Assembly (NCBI GenBank): GCA_022747635.1
Contig: JAKTNV010000003.1
Span: forward strand, 11,751,411-11,815,410
Source of the DNA: Hetaerina americana
Taxonomy: Eukaryota > Arthropoda > Insecta > Odonata > Calopterygidae
Reading direction: 5' to 3'
DNA length: 64,000 nt
The notes beneath the pieces were generated by a model, which was not told where the DNA came from, searched no databases, and saw nothing but the letters and a program-made list of their open reading frames with translations. The position numbers and the translations under genes are program-made. Shown here in pieces: positions 23,801 through 34,222 of this stretch (position 1 is the first letter of the stretch; every line of letters begins with the position of its first letter).

Positions 23801-25789
23801 CCCTAGAGGCTCCCATCATAATAATATAATGTAAATACAATAACTTTCGCTAATCTAATACTATAACCAATGTTTTGATAACTTAGAGTTTTCAACTTTC
23901 AGTAATACATAATATAAAAACTTATCACCATCGTTCTGACGAACGAGGGAAACGGCGAAGAACGGAATGGCGAAAAGAGAAACTACATGTGCACTTATTT
24001 CTAAATAAAATTACAAACTGACATATTACTTCATTTACTCCATCAAATGATGAGACCGTTGCTAATATTATCAGCTCGTTTTATGGGTCGGTGGGTCCCT
24101 ACCAGATAAAACACTGGATGACATTACAAAGGCAGCCCACGCGTGCATTCAAGTCTCCGATACAGATATAATTTAATGACACAGTCGGGGTGGGTATTAG
24201 CTTTCTTTTGACCGCGCATTCAGTTCTAAAAGACCAAGTGATCCACACAATGCTCTGCGGCACTTAATAAAAGCCCTCCTCCCCCAAGCGAGCCCGGATC
24301 CTTTGCCTTCGCCCCCAGCTGTCCCGGCTCCTGACGTCAGGTGGTGAGTCAGACGGCCTCGGGCGGAAGCGACGCTATCGCCTGGCAAGCTTAACGCGGA
24401 AAAATATTTTCCGGTCACAGCGCTTATTTCTTTTTCTTTGGACTAAACTCGACGGCGCTATCCTGTCCATATCCGTCCAAGGAGGATGCACTTCTGAAAG
24501 GCCCTCCTCTTCTCATGATTGGTTTACAATTATTTCCTAACCACAATCAAATTCAACACAGCATGCACTTCAAAATCCGAATCTTAATTGAAATTCTAAT
24601 TGCAAGCTTCACTGAAAGCCCATCGCCATATTCAACCTTCCCTGAAAACCACGATAAGTGCGGGTCGTAAGGATGGACCAGGACACAAGAAATATTGATT
24701 GTTCCATGCCATTAACTGCGGCATAGATAATCATTGATTTCCTGAGTCTAAATTTGACAGCGGGAAAAGAGCAATGCAAGCTAATTCTTACAAGATTTTA
24801 TATCGTGGAAGTTTTTCATCTTTTCTCGGAATTATTGCTGATTATATGAAGGAATTTAAGCATTTAAGTTGTTCAGTTCAGCAGTCAATTTCTCACATGT
24901 TACTTTCGTATTTGAATCTGGAGATGCGGTCAGTCGGAAGTAGAAGGGCAGAGTGGCAGTTGCCCACCCGAATATCTTGATTTGAGTTCTTAGAGGTGTG
25001 AATAGAAGTGCACTCGCATTTATATTGACAACGAGCATAAAATTTGATGCTTCACATAGAAGAATGAGAGCGTTTTTGAGAGTGTGCTCAGAGCACTTAT
25101 GAAACATTTCGTGCAGACTCGCCTGGATGTACTTGTAATAAAGAGTTTAAGGAGGTGTCATAACTAGAGTCGAGTGTACTCTAATTTACTTAAAAGTTTC
25201 CTTGACCACAATTGCCTTCAAATTTGTCCCTATTTCTCCAATGATAATCTTAATTACAATACGTTCAAAGCGCCTGACTGTCAACTCACTTCGTAAATGT
25301 ACGAGTCTCGTATTTCGTACTTAGGTGAAAACAAATCAGAATATCACCGAACAGCTGACTTCTGTGGATGATTCACAAAGTATTTGTTTTTCATCATAAA
25401 CAATTAATCTTCGCTTTTAAGTCACATCATCATTATATATTCCCCTTTGCCGAATGGGTAGTTTGAGAAGCGTAATAGCCTAGGCTGTAGAGCTGACATC
25501 AGTGTTATTTCGTGTTGAAATGGACCCGAGAGGGGGGAAGTGATTAACACAGCAACGAAATAGCGGGAGCGTATTAGCAGTAATAGTGAAATTAAACAGC
25601 GACAATCAAAGAGAGTCCGAGGCTTGACCCCTCCCGTTTGACTGAAATCATTTTGAAAATGTTCACGTAATGATGCTATTCGGCAGCCGTTTCATCTTTA
25701 AAAGTTGATTTCCGGTTCATCGCATAGGAAATCACGGCTAAGGAGATACGGAACCCCAAGGATCTAGAAGGGTTGCCTAATCAATTTCA
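23801..25789. other. No gene seen; CpG-rich patch at 24180-24480
   Basis: A CpG-rich patch at 24180-24480 is the only notable part. The frames at 24197-24418 and 24774-25107 have no motif support. Confidence 0.45.
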
Positions 25790-26010
25790 TATTTATCCGC
25801 ATTGTATGCCGGGATTTGTGTGTCAGGGCGGCGAAGGCGCCAAGGGGGTTTGGGGGTGCGGGAGGGCGGCGGTCGAAGGGAGCGGGCGAGGCTGGGGCAA
25901 CAGCCGTCGACTGAGGGAAGGCGTCCGACGGACACTCATACGCGAAACACCCCGCACATTGCAGGCTTCTCCTTGCAGATGTGCGTGAACCGCACGTGAC
26001 CCCTTTCGGG
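25790..26010. promoter_or_regulatory. Short GC- and CpG-rich block
   Basis: Dense CpG and G-rich sequence over about 220 bases. Overlapping frames are compositional. Confidence 0.25.
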
Positions 26011-26184
26011 TGCCTTTTGCGACTTTTTAGCTTTGGACACGTACGGCAGAAGACCCACAGAGGCGGACCGCTTGCTCAAAACGAGCTGAGTATACTATAT
26101 GTTTTACCAAATCCTACAGAGGTTAGGGATGGTTTGTGGACCTACCAGGGCGTAAAATATACGGAATTAGAGTAATTGTGCTCA

Positions 26185-26235
26185 TATAATGTTCCTTGCC
26201 GTACGCCCTCGCGGCGGTTTGCAGTGGTAGATGTA
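26185..26235 (+). mobile_element. CR1/L2-like LINE 3'-end relic
   Basis: CGCCCTCGCGGCGGTTTGCA, ending in a GTAGATGTA tail, is the inverse complement of the 3' hairpin and ATCTAC tail seen at 11895-11945. Confidence 0.5.
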
Positions 26236-26559
26236 TATTATATACGCATTATGTACAGTGTGAGAGTGAGTGAAAAAGTTGAAAAATTCGTAACAAAGGT
26301 CGAAGTATTTAATTCAATAATGAAATCAGTGGATCGCACCAAGACCGACGGAAATTATCGGTTGCTATAAACTCCAAAATTTTAAAATTGGTTAACATTC
26401 AAGATTAGACGTAACCTTCTTTTGACATGGAACATTTCTGTTAATACTGTTAATTTGTCAATGCTCAATAGTTAGGGGCAAACTAGAATATGCTTCGTGT
26501 TTCTGGTTACTCCAATAGTCATCTAAAAGAGAATATGACTCTGGTTTCGACCGCCTTGT

Positions 26560-27130
26560 ATTGGAGCGATCCGAACGCCTTTGCGGAGATACCGCTGGAA
26601 GCAATCACTGGAGCCTAAGACGCGACGTCCGCGGCAGAGAAACGCTTTTTTTCTGTTTGCTGGTCTAAACCCTCTCTATTTCCCTCCAGCAGGAAGAGAA
26701 CTTAGCTGAGCACCGAAGTGCGGAGGAAAAGTCGCAGGAAGGAGAGTGAACGAAAAAAAAAACGAGCGAAATCGCGCGCTCCGTTTCATTTATTTATTTT
26801 TCGAAGCGGACGGAATGAACGGGGACTTGTGGCGATACATTTCTCTCCTTAATATTCAGGCTGAGTCGCGGCAACGGGAGGGTTGGGCACAGTGCTTCTG
26901 GGGGGAGGAAGGAACAATGAAAGGACGAAACGAAAAGGAGGAGGGAAACGGGAGGAGAAAGGTGGACAACCTTCGTCCCTAAAGGACAAAGACGACTGCG
27001 GGGGAAATGTTACGTGCACTCGCGAGAGATGTGCCGAGAACGCCTAAGTCGTGACGGAGAGAGAAGAGGAGGGTCAAGTATGCGCGAGCGAAGCGAGGTC
27101 TCAACTCTTTTTTTGAGGAGCAGCAATCGA
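26560..27130. promoter_or_regulatory. GC- and CpG-rich, purine-rich block
   Basis: Many CpG dinucleotides and GGA/GAA runs. The short open frames do not resemble known proteins. Possible regulatory island only by composition. Confidence 0.25.
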
Positions 27131-27339
27131 CTTCGGGCGACAGAGAATATACATCGATTTCACGATGTCATTCTCGTTCTCAGCGACGTCTTACCCTCTT
27201 CATTTTCTTCATTTGGCCGCCATATAAGTGGAAGGATTTTGCTATTAAGGCAGCAAGATCACTCTAGATGGAAGAAGCACGCGGGATAGAGTGAGCAGAA
27301 ATAGGAATGGCGGAGAAGGCTTCCTAGCAGAAGAAACAA

Positions 27340-27790
27340 CTTATTATGGCTAATGGCAACAGTATAGACATAAGGAAGCGATTCATTAAAATGTAGACAG
27401 AGTTCACTTTTCCACGGCTGTGAGACGTGGACGAGAAAAGCAGCAGAGAAAATATTGGAAGTGATTGGAAGGAGGTGCTGCCTTAGAATGATGAAAATAA
27501 AATGGATGGAGAGAGTGACGTGGGGTGGTTCGAATATTGAGTGAGAAGAGAAGCCTACGGAGAAGCCTACGGCCCTTACAAGAAGAGGGGAACCAATTAG
27601 TCGCATCGTGAGGCATGATAATTGCATGAAGACCATTATTGAAAGAATCATTGATGGGAAGAATTACAGAAGAAGGCTCAGGATGAATTACAAAGAGCAG
27701 TCAGCGCACGGAACTTAGGAGAAATGAAAAATACTTGTAGGTAAAAGAATAGCTGCCATCAATCGATCCTCGGATTGGTAGAATATTGAA
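27340..27790 (+). pseudogene. LINE reverse-transcriptase C-terminal fragment, plus strand
   Basis: The frame reads LFHGCETWTRKAAEKILEV, then CCLRMMKIKWMERVTW, RGEPISRIVRHDNCMKTIIE and IIDGKNYRRR. This is the post-palm and C-terminal region of an RTE-like or Jockey-like LINE (YGCETWT and I-H-N-L-KTIIEG-I-GKRGRGR blocks). An in-frame stop lies near 27540 and a duplicated GAGAAGCCTACGG (27547, 27560) has shifted the spacing. No 5' part is present. Confidence 0.7.
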
Positions 27791-28329
27791 TCAACTGGAA
27801 AATTTTTCTTAAAAGTTATCATCACCAGCAAAAGAAATTCAAGACTAGGTTGTCTGTATTCTCCGCAACCTATTCACGCCAATATTTGCAGCTCTACATA
27901 TCTTTAAGGCATTAACCCTTGCTACATTTTTATTATTTTCGGTTTCCTTAACTTTTGCCCTAATCTCCCCGTTTTTTCTTTAGCTATTATGGATTTATTA
28001 CCTCAAATACACCAACATGAGTTTCTATCTCCATGTTAGAAATCTTTGTCAAAGCTTTCTTTCCTCGCATATTTTCCTCCATTTTCTTTGCCGTCTCCCC
28101 AAGATTTCTTCATTGGTGGTTCGAATCGTCTTCTCAATCATTTCCATTATTCTGAAGCATCACACTTCCATCGTCTCAACTCTACACTTTTCTTGCGTTA
28201 CCCGTTACAACCGCTGCTTGTTATCTTAGTAAAGCAAACCAATTATTTGAATCAACCAATATAATTTGCCGTCGTAATTATTCCCTCGGCGCCACCAGAA
28301 AATGCAAGTGCCCTTTTCCTTTCTAAAAC

Positions 28330-28466
28330 TTTCAAGTTAAAAGTATTACCTTCGCTCTTAGAGAATCAAAAGGCTTCCCACCAATTTTCTCCAGCATGCC
28401 CCTGACGCTTACTCGATTCTCGTAGCAATTTTTAACAAGCCTAACGGAGTTTCCCTGAAACGTCAT
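28330..28466 (-). pseudogene. CR1/L2-like LINE C-terminal fragment
   Basis: The minus strand gives FQGNSVRLVKNCYENRVSVR and then GMLEKIGGKPFDSLR, which aligns with VQRKSARFVKDC ... SVTGLLGDLG of the nested LINE at 11906-12510. The frame breaks afterwards. The C-rich plus-strand sequence from 27840 to 28330 may be more of the same element but cannot be resolved by eye. Confidence 0.55.
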
Positions 28467-28699
28467 TCACCATACTTCACAACTCCGAAGTGTACGAATA
28501 GAGAATGATTGTATTGTGATGGAGATTCCCAAAAAATTTTAAAAAAACGTTTATCATAACCATTAAATGATATGATCGATTCAACATAAAACCGTTTCAA
28601 GAAAAACAAGTAACTAACTCTAATGACCGTAGAATTATGAAAATTGAAGTCTCAAAAAATACATAGGTGCAACAATGAAACTAAAATCACTATAAATAA

Positions 28700-29061
28700 G
28701 AAGTTCTCTCGGGTTTCCCACCGGGTCAGGTTGCAGTACACCGACGTTTCGAAGGCTGACTCTGCCATCGTCTTCAGGGTGAAGATGAATTTCCTCCCCG
28801 TAGAGGTGAGTAATGAAGGATCTCAGGTTTTCCCGGCGTATGGTATTCAAGAAGTTCTCTCGGGTTTCCCACCGGGTCAGGTTGCAGTACACCGACGTTT
28901 CGAAGGCTGACTCTGCCATCGTCTTCAGGGTGAAGTCTTACTTCACCCTGAAGACGATGGCAGAGTCAGCCTTCGAAACGTCGGTGTACTGCAACCTGAC
29001 CCGGTGGGAAACCCGAGAGAACTTCTTGAATACCATACGCCGGGAAAACCTGAGATCCTTC
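28700..29061. mobile_element. Compact PLE terminal-repeat array with 14-bp target duplication
   Basis: Three copies of one unit. Two are identical direct 85-bp copies (28700-28784 and 28851-28935); the third is inverted, so that 28813-28936 and 28940-29063 form a perfect or near-perfect palindrome with a 3-base loop. ATCACTATAAATAA is present at 28686-28699 and 29062-29075, an exact target-site duplication. The unit holds CTGAAGA (28948-28954), a short hairpin, then GAAAC (28975-28979), the block order of the hammerhead half-motif known in PLE terminal repeats. No coding sequence. The high identity and intact duplication suggest a recent insertion. Confidence 0.7.
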
Positions 29062-29075
29062 ATCACTATAAATAA

Positions 29076-31060
29076 ATTTACTGCGAATTAGGAAAACAGC
29101 CTTCAGTACCAATGATTATTCCTAATTGTTGGAATGAATGAAATAGATATTATATTAAAATTCGAATTTAGAGATTTTTGCTTTTCAAATTTTCCTTGAT
29201 ATCTCCCCTTAGAGAGACAGGGTTTGGGATTAAATCTGAAGTAATCACTGATTGCCGGGTGAAATTTAAGGAAGCTATTAAAATGATAGGTATGCTGCAA
29301 ATTACTACCTATATTCTTTTAAAATATAATATATTACAAGCAATGTAATACTTCCTATATTCCGTCCTCAGACAAATTTGTAATCAGTGCTCTTCGAGAG
29401 ATCCGAATCTCCTTTCCGTAACCCTTTACAGATATTAATTTAATAATTGATTTACTAAACCAAAATAAATAATTATATAAATCACTACAAACCACGATTT
29501 ATTTTCTCTATAAAATACTACATGACAACAATTCAAGCGTAAGACTAGATGGACAGGAATTGTTTCAAGTCAATTTCATAACTGATAAAACACTGTTTCG
29601 TAAAATGAAAAACCAACTATGCAAAGCAATCCCAATCTGAGAATAAGAGGCCAAAAGTCAATCTTATTATGAAGATAATTGATTAATACACCTTAATAGT
29701 AAAATTTATGTTTGCTTGACCCGAACGAAACTATAATTTGAACTGTTCTAATGAAGTGCCTTCATATCGGAGACTCCAGAGCCATAAATCGGTCATCTCC
29801 CTTCATCCCTCATTCGGACCATACCACCCACGCACATCCTCCTCATAAAAAAATTAAACCTACTGCTTTATGAAAAGAAAAAACCCCTCCCCCAAAAAAA
29901 AGCAAGCAGAGAGATAATGGCATTCAAATCTTATTCTCGCGAGTTCCGCAACCTTCGGCACAACGCAACCTCCGCTATTCGGTGGAAGGCAAATGAGGTA
30001 GGTGTATTCTGAAAGGGGGATGAGTGCTGCGATTCATACGTTAAAGGTGACCTCTTTTCAAGACCTTTGTTTTTCCTCCAGAAAACATCACCGCTATCAC
30101 CCTTCCTATCCTCAAAAAAATACAAGAACTGCTCCTCATGTCTCCCTTAAAAGCAGACCTGCGTCGCGAAGAAGTGTATCCGGTTAGCCCGGCCTGATTA
30201 CCCCTTACGATAAGAGCCCCAAAAATGTAGCATAAAGACAACAGCGTCGCCGTTTGTGTGAGAGAGGGTGAGAGGTCTCACGGCACGATTCTTTCGTCGC
30301 CTCAAATCTCCTTTCCCCCCCCCCGCACCCACTTTCGCCCCGACTCCCACGGGTAAGGAGGGGGTGAGGGGGCCCGGGAGACGAAAGGGTACGCGGAAGG
30401 GTTTCGCCTTTTTCTTTTAAACACCTCCCCAAGTTTTCTTAAAATCTTCGTCGTTTTCGATGCATTCTTGGAAAGCGTAAAACGTTCTTTGAGAGTTTTC
30501 CTATGTCAACTTTATTACCTTGATTCTTTAATGGTCAAACCAAAAGTAAAAATGCCAACGGCTTAACAAGACTAAGTCTGAGTTGAAAAAAGACTGGGAA
30601 ACAAAACAGGATGAGGTAGCTTAAAATTTGGAAAATTAGTACAATAACATCAATGACCAAAAACCATTGGATTAGTTCGAGTCAGATCTCCAATTGGCTT
30701 ATCTCCAAATTCTTCACTTTCACGTCTGTGATTATTTCACAAAGTGTTACCTAATTGTTCCTCGTATTTGAAGCCCATGGTACTTTCTGCTCACACCTCG
30801 TCAAACCAATGTCTTCTCATCATTGACAGTCAACTATCGCGTTCCAAACTACTCGTGCCCCATCTATTCATTCTAATTTTTCAAAGGCTTCTTTCTTCTC
30901 TAGCTCTTCGTCAGCTATTCGACCCGTCCGCTCTATCTGCATTGCTCCCCTGCAGCACCAAACACCAATCCTCCCGATCTCCTTCTATTTGCACTTCCCA
31001 ACCCTCACTCCTGGCACCCATTAACAAGTATTATCCGCATGCACCTAGGCCTTGGTTAAG
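29076..31060. other. No gene seen; CpG-rich patch at 30170-30420
   Basis: AT-rich to 29900, then a pyrimidine-rich CpG patch at 30170-30420. The 117-codon plus-strand frame at 30744-31097 could be antisense LINE sequence, since a LINE fragment follows, but no motif is clear. Confidence 0.4.
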
Positions 31061-31269
31061 TGCTTCCTTATTTCGGGATTCATGCCTTTCGCTATGAGAA
31101 GATGGAAGGCCTACCTATGGGGGGCTACCCTGCCAAGCGTACCCTTATTTTATTTTAATGGCAGGTGCTTACCGGTCAGTAAAGCTCATTCAGTCCTCAT
31201 GGCAACTGATTTACCAGCGTCATAACTGTGTTGCATTTTCCCCCTCAGCTTAAGACCATTATCTTTGTT

Positions 31270-31400
31270 TTTAATCATCACTTTTCCCTCCTCGTTGATA
31301 CTGATCTACCCTATCTCCAAGTTTATACGCGCCCTCTTCAAATCCCATTCCTTCGCTGCCACAAATGCTATGCCATCGGCAAATAGTAACAATGGTTCTC
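31270..31400 (-). pseudogene. LINE reverse-transcriptase motif C fragment
   Basis: The minus strand reads LLFADGIAFVAAKEWDLKRA and then RINLEIG, which corresponds to the FADDIALVA-type catalytic block of LINE reverse transcriptases. The second catalytic aspartate is replaced by glycine, so it could not be active. Stops surround it. Confidence 0.6.
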
Positions 31401-31704
31401 TCTCCGAGTAAAACATGTAGAACTAATGAATTTTTGAAATAAAAAAGTAGTCCAGCAAAAAATAGTATAACACGATTGCTATACTACTATTTGTTTTTTT
31501 AACGGTTAAAATTCATAAGTAACCTGTTGGTTGGCACAGGAGAAGCCGGAATGTTATGGAAACAGTCGAAATACTTTTTTACTGACATGGCCATCATCAT
31601 TATTAATTTCACTTTAATTCTAAAAAAGCACTTTGGCCTTCATATCGGATTTTTAGCGGTGATATATATGACAATAAAAACAATTACGAACACCCAAACC
31701 CTAG

Positions 31705-31795
31705 ATGGAGAAAATCCCACTTAGGTGGGAATCGAATCCGCGGCCTCTGGGTTGCCAGGCTGGACTTTGCCCCGCCGCCATCGGGACCGGCAAAT
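31705..31795 (-). mobile_element. tRNA-like SINE relic
   Basis: The minus strand shows a tRNA-like head with A-box-like AGTCCAGCCTGG and B box GGATTCGATTCCCACC (about 31726-31741). An AT-rich body follows toward 31660. It is not family A; it may be a separate SINE family with one copy here. Confidence 0.5.
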
Positions 31796-31799
31796 GATA

Positions 31800-33320
31800 A
31801 AGTTATTAGCACAACATTTTTTTTCTCTTCCCAAAAAACAATTTTCTTTCAAAACCCTGCACGTAAAATCCTTTGAAAGAATTTCGAAAGGCTATGAGTC
31901 TTCATAATAGATAGTCTGAATGAACTTCCTTTAGTTTGGTGTATATTTTCAACATTTCCGCAAATTATTCGCAGAGGAAAACAAACGCTGAAAAAAATAT
32001 GAACGCATTGAACATTTCACATGAAACAGTTCGTGGTCGGTTAGCAAGGCCTTATACTTACACAGTTAGCATTGGATGATTCCAAACTAAATTGGTCATC
32101 CACATTTTTCTCACAATCCTCATTAAAGGCCGACAGTTTTGTCGTAACTTTGGTGCGTTCACTTCAAAAAGTTTAAAAAGAAAGTCTTACTTGAAAAAAA
32201 AATCGCCGAACTTCCAGAACTTGGCATTGAGGCTCTCTTATTTTTCTCATGCAAGGTTGCTATTAGCAATAGTGAAATGAAATCTTCATTAAAAAATATA
32301 AAAGACTTTTCGCACCTTCTACTCATGTTTTATTGTATGTTATAAAATATATGTATTTTATGTGATAAAATTGATGCGATAATTATTTCAACCGCTTTCG
32401 CTACGTGACGACTGCATGGCTAACTCCCAACCCGTTCGTCGGATATGCCGACGGCTTAATGGATACAATGACCTTTAAGAAGTTAGAAGTTTACTCCACT
32501 TTCCAAAAGGCATACTACAATAAGATTCAAATGCGCCGTTCCTTCCAAAAATCTACTCCGTCGTCCAAACATTATTCAAACGAGTATTCATCACGTGAAG
32601 CGCAACGCGTTTTGATCATAGTTCCACACAAACGGTAGGTTTATTTGGTCGCCAAAAATTATCAAACGACATCCTGAATCAATCAACACATTGACTGTGA
32701 TGGTCAAATTCTAAGAGTATTCGCTCTGGACGAAAACGTTTCCTTATTGGCAGCGATGTCAATTATTTTTGGTTCCTTAAACTGTAAACGGCAATTGATT
32801 CTTTCAGTTTGTCTCTTCTTCCGTGCAAAAATTGGTTCTCCTTCAAATAAATCTGAGGGACAAACGCATTAATAGAGGGGACTTCGGCAGTCGGAAATAA
32901 AAGCGATCCCTTGATCCGTGACTCAAGTTCTCTCTCATTTCTCTTCCCAGAAACTACCGCTGAAGTCATAATTGCCGGCATCCCTCCTCAAACGTCATTA
33001 ACGACCGTGCGATTCCGATGCAGGCATGCGTTAAGGACTCGTAAAAAGCCTATATGCCCCGCCACGTTTAATTAGACCCTTCTTACGTGGGGTTTGTTTA
33101 TAGTCGACCTCGCAACGTTTTACAACTCGTGACTCCCGAAGACTCTTCACGACGCATCCGCGGTCATCATCTCCTGCACTGACTACAATCAACTCATGAC
33201 ATAAAAAAATAAAAATTCCAACTAAACGCATTCAACGCAATGCCAAAGTTAACAACGCAATCTAAACCTCGGCTGCTTCTGATATGAAGCCAGCTCGATC
33301 CCGCATTATTGGCCTCGGCG
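31800..33320. other. No gene seen
   Basis: The 77-codon plus-strand frame at 32405-32638 is the longest frame with a normal amino-acid mix, but it has no motif, splice or homology support that I can give. Confidence 0.45.
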
Positions 33321-33322
33321 TT

Positions 33323-33342
33323 CCATATTAGTATAAATATGG
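33323..33342 (+). promoter_or_regulatory. TATA-like palindromic element next to a CpG-rich block
   Basis: CCATATTAGTATAAATATGG is an inverted repeat (7-base arms) that contains TATAAATA. It lies just upstream of a CpG-rich block at 33360-33760, so it could be a core promoter or a binding site. No initiator or downstream gene is recognised. Confidence 0.22.
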
Positions 33343-33359
33343 CCAGGAGGCACCAGAGT

Positions 33360-33760
33360 AAACAATTACCCTTGCCCCTCCCCCATTACCGAGGGCGTAA
33401 TGCGACTGGGAATGGAACGTGACGGAGGAGCGTAATGAGTGAGGGAAGATGGCAGGGGGAGAAAGGGAAGCGAACATTGTTGAAAGAGAGAGAGGGAGGG
33501 AGGGAGGGAATGGGAGGGAAGAGGTCGGTGTCGGAGGGGGCGTTGGTGCGCATCGACTCGCAACGACCCACGCGCCGCGAATCTATTATCCGGAGTTCCC
33601 CCGATCACCGACCGGAATAGGATGCGGGTCAATCATCTCGAATCCGGCAGTCTTATAAAGCCTCTTAGAGACCTGGCGTCGTGGGTCTTTGAAAGTTTGG
33701 AAGGAAGTGGGAAGGGGGAACCACCCATTGCCACGTAGAGCGGAGGGAAACGCTTGAGAT
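33360..33760. promoter_or_regulatory. GC- and CpG-rich block
   Basis: Purine-rich on the plus strand (GAGAGAGGGAGGGAGGGA at about 33487) with dense CpG. Frames of 60-90 codons on both strands are compositional. Confidence 0.28.
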
Positions 33761-34107
33761 CATCCACCCCCCCCCCAAATTCCCACCCTCACTCTTTCTC
33801 GACCCATAATATCTCAAAATTCTTAGTTCGCAAAGCTCGTTCGAGCGTGAAGGAGCCTAGAGAGAAGAATTCACACGTGTAATTCGACAGGTGAGTTACG
33901 GTTTGGACGACTCAAGCATGTTCTTGAGCGTGACCGCGGGAGTGGGGGGGGGCAGGAGAGGGAGGGGGGGTCAGCATCTTCAGGAATCCCTGCGGGGACG
34001 AATCTCGGTTTGCGGACGCTCAGGCCACGAACAACTCTCACCCTCAAGTTATGAGGATGAAGACATTGCAGGCAATAACTCCGATCTACATACGATTGAA
34101 CTACTAC

Positions 34108-34222
34108 TTGGTATTCGATCTTCCCTCGGGGTAGACCCATTGTACTCCGTAGTGGGACCCTAAGATGTCGTCCTGAGGATCAAACCTGGGACTCGGAACA
34201 ACAAACCGTTTGACTATCGGGG
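34108..34222 (-). mobile_element. tRNA-like SINE relic
   Basis: The minus strand has CCCCCGATAGTCAAACGGTT (A-box region) and CCCAGGTTTGATCCTCAGG (B-box region) at tRNA-like spacing. The body that follows mentions no family A words. Decayed; low certainty. Confidence 0.35.
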
